Shown here: positions 56,530 to 64,000 of the stretch, in pieces
Layout of the letters: the number at the start of each line of letters is the position of its first letter
How positions within the stretch are numbered: position 1 is the first letter of the stretch
Source of the DNA: Malurus cyaneus samueli
Lineage: Eukaryota > Chordata > Aves > Passeriformes > Maluridae
Assembly (NCBI GenBank): GCA_009741485.1
Contig: CM019230.1
Location: forward strand, 10,801,709 to 10,865,708
Direction: 5' to 3'
Length of the DNA: 64,000 nt
Position numbers and translations under genes: made by a program
Notes under the pieces: model-generated
Told to the model about the DNA's origin: nothing
Databases searched by the model: none
The model's input: the letters and a program-made list of their open reading frames with translations, nothing else

Positions 56530-57170
56530 TGTTGGAAAATACAAAAGTTTAAATTTTTTTATCTACCTTTAGTCAGATTTTGTTCACCTTTGCCCCAGGG
56601 GAAGGATGTTGAAGTTTCTTTCCATAACATTGTTCCACCAGGTGAGGCCTGAGGAGCTTTACAGCTCAACAGAGCAGGAGTGGAACAGGAGAGAAGGACC
56701 ATCAGTGACCATCAGTGACCATCAGTGACCATCAATGACCGTCAGTGGCCATCAAGGACCATCAAGGGCCATTAATGGAACATCAGCTCCAAACCTCCCC
56801 CCTGTTGTGGTCTGAAGCACTTGGTCTGGGAAAGGAGAGATAAGAATTAAAACCTGATCAGCATCTGAGGGAAAGGAATCCAGATCCAACAGGAACCCAA
56901 ATCCTGAGAACTGCACAATGTTGGACCAATGGACATTGAACCAATAAAATTCTCTGGAGTTCGACTCGATAAAGTTTGGGGGAAATCCTGTAAAATCCAT
57001 GAGTCATGAAATGATTTTCTCGGCAAATTTGAGCTGCGTGTGGATGAAATTATTTCTGTGCCACATCCTGGGCAGAACAACAGCCTGGTCAGAAGAAAAA
57101 AAAATGTATTGACTCTCTAATACTAAAATGTTGTTGGAGATCTTTTGTTTTCCCCATAGTTTCGGTGACA
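56530..57170 (+). mobile_element. Solo LTR, family C, reference copy
   Basis: A 641-bp element starting TGTTGGAAAATAC and ending TTTCGGTGACA. GAAT flanks both sides (56526-56529 and 57171-57174), a 4-bp target duplication. AATAAA at 56943 precedes the 3' part shared with 33380-34200 and 49108-49834. A short ACCATCAGTG array lies at 56697-56762. No internal coding region is attached, so it is a solo LTR. Confidence 0.9.
56697..56762. repeat. 10-bp repeat (ACCATCAGTG) inside LTR C
   Basis: About six units. This is the likely seed state of the 28-unit array at 33745-34030. Confidence 0.92.
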
Positions 57171-57765
57171 GAATCAGAGAATTATTATAATTTTGGCAAG
57201 GAGATACACTTGATTCCTGATCAATATAACTCCTTTTGCCAGCTTTAACTCAGGCACCTCAATATCATGCACTGTTTTATGTTCTGCTGTAATTCACCAG
57301 CAGCTCTTTACAGGGCAGTAATTAACTCTGATTAAGATCTTTCATCTGTTATCTCCTGGCTGTTTAATAAATAATTCATTTTTATAAATAGACCTGATAT
57401 GCCATAACTAAAACTTGCAGGCCACAGTGATTCCTTAAGTTTAAATTGTTGCCAAATCAGAGAGTGAGGCAGGGGTTCTCTGAAGCTCCCATTCATCCTC
57501 TGATTATGGCTGTGGGGGGAGGACAAGAAGACATTGTTGGAAAGCCTGGGACCCCAAAAAAGCCCTTCCTGGGGCATTTCTTGATTCACTGAGTGGAGAA
57601 TTCAGTCTCACAGCCCTTCCTGGGAGAATTTGGGCCAAGTCTCCTCAGGAAAGCCGCTCCACCAACCCTGACCATGGGCACACAGAGCTCTGTCAGTGAC
57701 CAACAGCCTGGGGCTCCACCCTGATCCTTCTCAAGGGTCACAGACTCTCCTGCACCTCCCACCCC
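57171..57765. other. Unique DNA, AT-rich
   Basis: Nothing recognised. Confidence 0.4.
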
Positions 57766-58365
57766 TGGTCACGCCTTGTCCCATTGTCTCAAGTTCCATG
57801 GAGGGTGTAACCAAAGCAGTCTGTATCCTATCCCCATCTCCATGAGCTATTAAACCAGCTGGGGCAGAGCTCTTTATCCTCAGCATGACCCAGCCCTGAT
57901 AACACCCTCCGGGGGCCATCTCTGCTCATGGGCCATCCAGGGCTCTGGGAATGACCCATGGAATTCCATCATCCCATTGGGAGATGCCCCGCCCAGAGAG
58001 GAGGAGCTGCACATCTCTACTGGCACAGAAACTGAGGCTGTGGGACACTGGGACACTGCTCCCACTGCATTCCCAGAGGAGAGGAGCTCCAGAAGCAGCC
58101 CTGGAGCTGCAGAGACGGACTGGAGCTGTGTGCAGGATCAGCGCTTGGACGAGAGCACATCCATCAGTGCAACGGGGCTGCAGCACCACCCTGCCCTACA
58201 GGGTGTCAGGGGGTGTTCTGACTCTGCCAGTTTAAGCTGCTCTTTCTGTATTATTGCCTTTATTTTAATTTTCCCTATTAAATTGTAGTTCTGACTTAGA
58301 ATCTCTCACAATCTATTTCTGGGGGGGGAGGGCGGGTAATTCCCCTGCTGGTTTGCTCTCAAACT
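57766..58365 (+). repeat. Dispersed repeat D, copy outside the palindromes
   Basis: Nearly identical to 5655-6100 over the GC-rich part, then diverging more in the AT-rich end. Because it lies alone in unique DNA, it defines the true extent of the repeat. Confidence 0.8.
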
Positions 58366-58655
58366 ACAATAGCCCTCAAAAACAAAAGGTTGGAAACTTG
58401 AAAATCATGGATTTGACTCAGATGTGAACGTCCCCAGGGGACTGCAGTGCACTGGTTCTGCATCCTTTCCTGCCTGAGGAAGATGAGGGGCACCTGTAAT
58501 TTTCTGGGCACTGTCAGAGGAAGGAGCATGAGCAGAGGTGTTTGTATTCATGGGGGAAAGCAAATAGAGCAGATAAACAGCCCAAATTCTGTTTTTTTCT
58601 GAGGGGAACTCATTCCCTTCAAGAGAACAGCACTGCAACAGGGCCTGGAGCCAAG
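58366..58655. other. Unique DNA
   Basis: Nothing recognised. Confidence 0.4.
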
Positions 58656-58800
58656 GCCCAAAAGTTATAAAGAATTATTTCCACCAGAAAAAGCATCCAA
58701 AAGTTATAAAGATTTATTTCTACCAGAACCAAGGCCCGAGAGTTATAAAGATTTATTTCCATCAGAAGCAAGGGTCAGAAGTTGTAAAGATTTATTTCCC
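58656..58800. repeat. Minisatellite, 38-41 bp unit, 3-4 copies
   Basis: Units contain AGTTATAAAGATTTATTTCC with variable 3' halves (ACCAGAACCAAGG). Confidence 0.9.
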
Positions 58801-59671
58801 AAAGGAATTGTGGGGCTCAGCAGTGGGACTGGCCATGCTGTGGGGTCCCCATGGTCCCATGTTCCTCCACCATCCCACTGCCCAAGGTTCTGTGCTAATG
58901 AGTCTTCAATCAACCCAGTGAGGTTTGCTTCTTAATTTCTGGTTGTTGTTTCTCTCCCCTCCTCCACAGTCATTGAAATATGGAGGTTTTTGGTCAAACT
59001 GCCTGTCCCACACACCATGCAGGTACCACAAAACCTCCCAGCATCGCTGCTCTCATCCCAGGTCCCTGGGTTTGCTTGTGACATGGAGACAAATGTCTCA
59101 AATGCCACATTGAAAAAACTCCGATGCTGAGGTGGCTTCCCAGCTGCTCCAGTTCTCTTTGGTCCACTCCCAGGGTTTTCCCAGCCCATCTGGGTCTGAC
59201 TGGGATGGAGGTTTCCTCAGGAGCTGTTCTGGCAGATCTCAGGATCCCAGCTCTGGTGGGAGCTGTTCTATCCTCGGGCAGAACGAGTCCTCAGGTGAGC
59301 TTGGGCTGATGTCCAAGGCAGTGAATTCACTCCGTGCTGTCGGATCAGGACTCTGGTCACAGCTCGACATGCAGCTGGACAGCTCTGGGACTGCAGCCCC
59401 CCCGAGCTCTGTCACTGCACTGAGCCAGAGTAATGAACTTGTCACCAAATGCATTTCCCTGGTGGCAGCAGGGACTGGAGCTCTGAGAGACGAGTGATTC
59501 ACGGCCCTGAACCCCCTGAGAAGGGACAGAGCCCTCCCCGGAGCCATTCTGGGAATTGTCACCCCTGCCTGGAGGGCTAACGGAGAGCTGTAGCCCCGTT
59601 TGTGCCGAGGGGTTGTGTGGGTCGGCTGTGGAGGTGATTGGGGCTGCAGCTCTGCCCTTGGAAATAAAACC
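58801..59671. other. Unique DNA, no gene
   Basis: Overlapping frames occur on both strands (121 and 181 residues) with no domain. I do not support a gene here. Confidence 0.45.
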
Positions 59672-60125
59672 TGAAAGGAATGAGGAGGGAGTGTCTTCAC
59701 AAACAAACTGTGACTCCGGGGTAAGATAAGAGCGACACTGGGAGATGGAAGGAACAATGGGAAGGATTTCCATGGGAATTCCACTGATTGACTGACCCCA
59801 GACTGGGTTAACGAACTACAAAAGCAGAGACACTAGATAAAGAAGAAAGGGGGGATGTGTATTAGAAGGGGGGATGTGTATTAGAAGGGATTTGCATGAG
59901 GAGTTTTGGGGAGTCTGCACCTCTCCAGTCCCTCAGCCAATGGGGAAAGAGTGGAGGAACTGTGGCCAGGATATTGGGTTAAAAGAGGCTGTGTCGTCTA
60001 TCAGTTGGAGAGACCCCATGGAAGTGCCTGTGACCTCTCCCTTTATTCATTAATAAAGTTACAGCACTCCTCTGTCTCCTTTTTGGACCTAAACCTCTGG
60101 TGTTTGTGGATTAGTTTTCCTCACA
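59672..60125 (+). mobile_element. Solo LTR, family B, reference copy
   Basis: A 454-bp element starting TGAAAGGAATGAGGAGGG and ending TTTTCCTCACA. AACC lies on both sides (59668-59671 and 60126-60129). TATA-like GGTTAAAAGAGG lies near 59977 and AATAAAG near 60050. It aligns with 41142-41622 and 42000-42448 over its full length. Confidence 0.92.
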
Positions 60126-60346
60126 AACCCCTGAGCCACGGAAAAGGGATCAATCTGTGCCCAGGGAGCAGGGCTGGGGTGCCAGCTCTACACGGGCTGA
60201 GCCAGGCACAGCCAGCAGCAGCAGCTCCCCAAAGCCAGCCCTGCCCGGGGCTCTGCTGCAGCCACCTGGGCACGCTGCCCTCGCTCTGCCCTCGGCCTGG
60301 CAGCATCGGGGGCTGGCACTGAGGGCAGATCGGTGCCCTGCTTTGC
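60126..60346. other. Unique DNA between two LTRs
   Basis: Nothing recognised. Confidence 0.4.
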
Positions 60347-60864
60347 CTTGATGGGCCAGTTTCAATGATGACACAGACACGGTTAAGGGGATAAAGGGCT
60401 TTACCTTGGTGTTTAATGGGATCCCAGGTGCACAACTCAACAGAATGAAGAAACGCTGGAAAATGTCCCCTGTGTACACCACGGATACAATTTTATAGAT
60501 TTCACAAATGAGCACATCTATCTAGAATTCCCCAATAAGGAACTTAACAAATCAGTAATGTCCCCCTATTTTAAAGAATCCCCCCAGGATGAGGCCAGAG
60601 CCCAGGTTACACAATGTGTTCAGAGAGAAGGCTCAACCAAGGCTGGAGCCTCAGGTTTAAGATAGCACAGGGCTCACTGACCCCTCACTGAGGGTGTTTG
60701 GTCTCTCTGCCCAGCAGAACCCCAAAACTCAGCTGGGATATCAGGCTACAGGAATTACAGCATGTAGGCAAAGGGTACAGGGATACATAAAGGGCACAGA
60801 AAAGCCTGAAAGGGTATATAAAATATATTAAAGGGTGTATAAAAAGGAAAGGCAAAAATCATCA
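60347..60864 (-). mobile_element. Solo LTR, family A, reference copy outside the palindromes
   Basis: About 518 bp, matching 11633-12130 and 15857-16357 throughout. The family ends are inferred from where similarity stops (CCTTGAT on one side, AATCATCA on the other). Confidence 0.75.
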
Positions 60865-61129
60865 GGCATCAGTGCCAGGGAGCATATCACTGCCCGGGAT
60901 GTCCTGGAGAACAGAGTGGGGCTGGGTGCTCCTGGCAGGGCTCGGGGCAGGGCAGGAATCAGCCCCAGGAGGGTCAGACCCAGCCCAGAGCCTCTCCCGT
61001 GACATCCAGATGTGGGATGGGATGAGCCGGGCTGGAATGTCCCTGCTCCCTGCTGCTGGTGGCACAGACAGCGCTGCCGGGAGCAGCCTTGGGGCGCACC
61101 TTGGGCACCGGCAGAGCCCGAGGGAGGAA
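60865..61129. other. Unique DNA
   Basis: Nothing recognised. Confidence 0.4.
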
Positions 61130-61500
61130 CTGGAATTCCAGCTTTGAGGAAAACTCATCCTCCCCTTGCCCACGCCCCACCTCTCTGAACGCTCCGCGGG
61201 CTGTGACAATAATGAAGACAATAAAATGTGCCGCTCAATGATCCCGTGGAGTTGCTGCTGTAACTCCAGCCAGCGATCCCACAGCCCCCCTGCCCCACGG
61301 ATTAGCACAGTGGACATTTTACACTTGCTGGGAAAAGGATTAGGGAAGGGCAGTAGGCAAAGGGGCAGCTTTTATTTCATTCGACGGTTGCTCTACCCGA
61401 TTTCCCGCAGGCTCTTTTGATTTGCAAGCACTGCAGATCAGCTGGGTTTTTAAAGGCTTGCTGACACAACTCCTGATAAATAAAGATGAGCTTCTACGAG
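61130..61500. other. Repeat-free island, possible conserved regulatory DNA
   Basis: GTGACAATAATGAAGACAAT, GGATTAGCACAGTGGACATT and GGCAGCTTTTATTTCATTCG stretches, with no repeat signature. Suggested from composition only. Confidence 0.22.
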
Positions 61501-63235
61501 CCGGTGTTCTTTGGGAAACAAAGGATTTGCACCTTGGGATCTTTTGGCCAGGGGCAGAGGGTGGCAGGGAAGTATTAACATGCAGATCCTGGAACTGAAT
61601 ATTTCCAAGCATCATAAGCAAGGGGAAAAACATGGAGAGCTGCAGGAAATCAGTTTAAAATGCAGACCCCGAAAGGATGGGAGCTCCTCATCCCATGGTG
61701 AGGATAGGTGCTCCATGGCTCCTGAGGGCTGTTTGGTGGCTTCTTGCTCCCTCTGTGTCACCAGGGGAGGGTCCTGCAGCAGAGGAACACGAGCTCAGCT
61801 TGCCAACGTTGCTGTCTCGCTCGAGATGTCCCCAGCAGCACAAGGAGAGGCCTGAAAGCTCCTGGGGTAAGAATCCACCATGACCATGAGATGAGGACAC
61901 CCAGGACTGGTGGCAGTGTCCAGGGACGTCACCTGTGTGCCCAGCTCTGCGCTCTGGAGGGCTGAACGCAGGTTCCTGCCATCGCCTGTGATGCCCAGGC
62001 AGAGCTGCTGGGGTGCCAAGGGGGATTCCAAGGCCCTGTGGTGAAATTCTGCTGTTCTCCCTCAGGCAGGAGCAGGGGGAATGATCCAGTGGGATTCAGG
62101 GCTCAATGCTGACTGGAGGAATTCCTCTGCTCCAGGCTGGTTCCCAGCTGGGCTCTTCACCTTCCCTGGAGCCTGGGGTGTCTTTGTCCGAGAAGTGGCT
62201 GTGCTGTTCATGTCCCCTCCGAGGGTGATGGGTGCTGAGGGGCTCTGGCTGGGCCATTGCCAAGGGAAGGGACAGACCCCTGCAAAGCCCTCAGGATGGA
62301 TCTGGCTGTCCCTGCTGCTCTGATACCCCTGGGGCTGGCACTGGGCACACAAGTGTGGTGACACAAAGCCACTCCCTGTCCCTGCTGCTGCCCAGGGATG
62401 GACAGGGAAGGTCTGGAGCAGGACCCTGAGGGTTGTCTCACATTTGGAACACCAAACTCACAGAAAAGGCTGCTCATAACCAATGAGGCACCATCTCTGG
62501 GCCACCCCATTCCAATCCCAAAGCGATTCAGCCTCTCAGCGAGCAGCACTCCAGTGTCACTGCACCACACCAGGGATTCCCATCAGAACCTCAGGTACAG
62601 CCCAGCTGGGGAGCCACGAGCCCCAGGGCAGCCACAGATTCAATCGTTGTGGCATTATAGGATGTGCTTCATAATCACCACTCTGCTTTGCAGCGTCTTT
62701 AAGGGCCAGGGGAACAATTTTTGATTTATGAAATAATATCTTTGCCTTTTCTAAAGTAAATATTTGCTGTCTGCTAAGGCTAACTCTGATTCATCTCTGG
62801 CTGCAGGGTGAGTTCTGTAATAATGTCCCCGTGTTTGTGGTAACAGACAACAGCTTTGCTAGAAACGATGGGATCCACGTACCAACCAGTGTTGGAGTGG
62901 AGAATCCCAGAGGAGGGGAGACAGGGAAGAGGCTCATGTTCATTACTGCTGGAACATTTAGCAGCAGCTGGGTTAGGTCACCTAAAGACTTGGGAGCTGG
63001 ATGGCTTCTATCTGGCCATAACTTCCCAGAGCTTTGCAATTTTCTGCTTGTCATCTCTGTTTCTTTATGTGTGATCCTGTCCGATTCAATATTTTTTTTT
63101 CTCTCTGAGAGAATATTTTAGGAGAAAACACAGCTCCTAAACCCTCTCGAATAAACCAGGTGTGATTGACTTTCCCTGGTCAGCAGAGCACTGCTGTCCC
63201 ACAGTGAGTCTTTTACCTGCTCCCAGGAATCACAA
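61501..63235. other. Unique DNA, no gene; AT-rich part at 62640-62800
   Basis: No exon is recognised. Positions 62640-62800 (CATAATCACCACTCTGCTTT, TTTATGAAATAATATCTTTG) are repeat-free and could be conserved, but this cannot be tested here. Confidence 0.4.
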
Positions 63236-63850
63236 ATCCCTAAGGATGGAAAATCTCTCCCAGCCCATGGAGTCCATCCTGTGCCCATCCCCACCTTGTC
63301 CCCAGCCCAGAGCACTCAGTGCCACCTCCAGCCCTTCCTGGGACACCTCCAGGGATGGGCACTCCAAACCTCCCTGGGCAGCCCCTGCCAAGGCCTGAGC
63401 ACCCTTTCCATGGGGAAATTCCTCCTGATGTCCCCCCTGGCCCTGCCCTGGCCCAGCCTGAGGCCGTTCCCTCTCCTCCTGTCCCTGTTCCCTGGAGCAG
63501 AGCCCGACCCCCCCGGCTGTCCCCTCCTGTCAGGAGTTGTGCAGAGCCACAAGGTCCCCCCGGAGCCTCCTTTGCTCCAGGCTGAGCCCCTTTCCAGCTC
63601 CCTCAGCCTCTCCTGGGGCTCCAGACCCTTCCCCAGCTCCGTTCCCTGCCCTGGACACGCTCCAGCCTCTCCATGTCCTTCTGGCCAGGAGGGGCCCAGA
63701 GCTGGACACAGGGCTGGAGGTGTCCCAACCTCTCCTCGTGTGGCCCTTCCAGACCCTGCCCCACCTTCATGTCCCTCTTTGGACCCTTCACCCTCCTTTT
63801 TGTCACCAATTGATTCATCTGCCCCAGGTGTCGGGGTCCCACAGAGCAGC
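63236..63850 (-). mobile_element. CR1, longer copy of a second subfamily
   Basis: CR1 blocks in reverse order: CCCAGAGCACTCAGTGCCAC, AAATTCCTCCTGATGTCCCC, CTGAGGCCGTTCCCTCTCCT, GGAGCCTCCTTTGCTCCAGG, CTGGACACGCTCCAGCCTCT, CCATGTCCTTCTGGCCAGGA and CAGAGCTGGACACAGGGCTG. This is the order of a bird CR1 3' UTR and 3' coding end. About 600 bp are present, the longest CR1 in the window. A 227-residue minus-strand frame across it is not an intact reverse transcriptase. Confidence 0.9.
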
Positions 63851-64000
63851 TGAGGGTCAGTGAATTCCTGGCAGGGTTGAGGTATAATAAAGACTGGAAT
63901 AGGACAGGCTGGAATGACACCTGATCCCATGGGAATAATCACAGGTGTGTGCCTGGATTCACTCATGGCGACCTGCACAACAGGGAGAGCACTGGACACA

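Noticed and set aside
49108..60864. Intact endogenous retrovirus between LTRs at 49-60 kb
   Set aside because: The LTRs belong to different families, have separate target duplications, and no gag, pol or env sequence lies between them.
63316..63999. 227-residue minus-strand ORF at the window end
   Set aside because: Lies across a CR1 3' region and does not match reverse transcriptase motifs.

Overview
The window looks like non-coding DNA from a bird, most likely a songbird. About a dozen short CR1 retrotransposon pieces are present. Most carry the 3'-end variant common in passerines, and one has an expanded octamer tail. There are also three families of solo retroviral LTRs, many GC-rich minisatellites, and no SINE/L1-type landscape. 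I found no open reading frame that I would call a gene. The long ORFs are translations of tandem repeats, CR1 or LTR sequence, and no RNA gene, CRISPR array or bacterial-type operon is present. AT-rich islands with TAATTA-type motifs and no repeat signature may be conserved regulatory DNA, but that is a guess from base composition.

Layout. Positions 1-3011 are unique DNA. Positions 3141-5000 are block A, which begins with a GGGAT-type pentamer array. Positions 5655-22255 form a large palindrome: the left arm is 5655-12898, the right arm 15080-22255, and the spacer carries a second, same-direction copy of block A (13244-15074). Positions 22256-24789 are unique DNA with CR1 pieces. Positions 24790-43465 form a second palindrome: the left arm is 24887-33604, the right arm 34946-43465, and the spacer 33605-34945. 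A 25-N gap lies at its left edge, and a second 25-N gap lies just past its right edge inside a CR1 octamer array. Positions 43886-64000 are single-copy DNA studded with minisatellites, solo LTRs (49.1, 56.5, 59.7 and 60.3 kb) and CR1 pieces.

The most informative result concerns the second palindrome. Its two junctions are reciprocal. A CR1 is cut in two (24675-24789 and 34785-34945) and an LTR is cut in two (33605-34200 and 34946-35170). Both become continuous again if the spacer alone is turned around. The neighbouring 25-N gaps and the indel-rich differences between arms suggest that at least this palindrome came from a mis-oriented long-read gap fill. A real inverted duplication with a flipped spacer is the alternative. 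The first palindrome may have the same origin but is less clear.

No new biological system is supported. The points worth following are the palindromes (real or artefact), the solo LTRs with clear 4-bp target duplications, two independent minisatellite births inside one LTR family, and tandem arrays whose unit number differs between palindrome arms.
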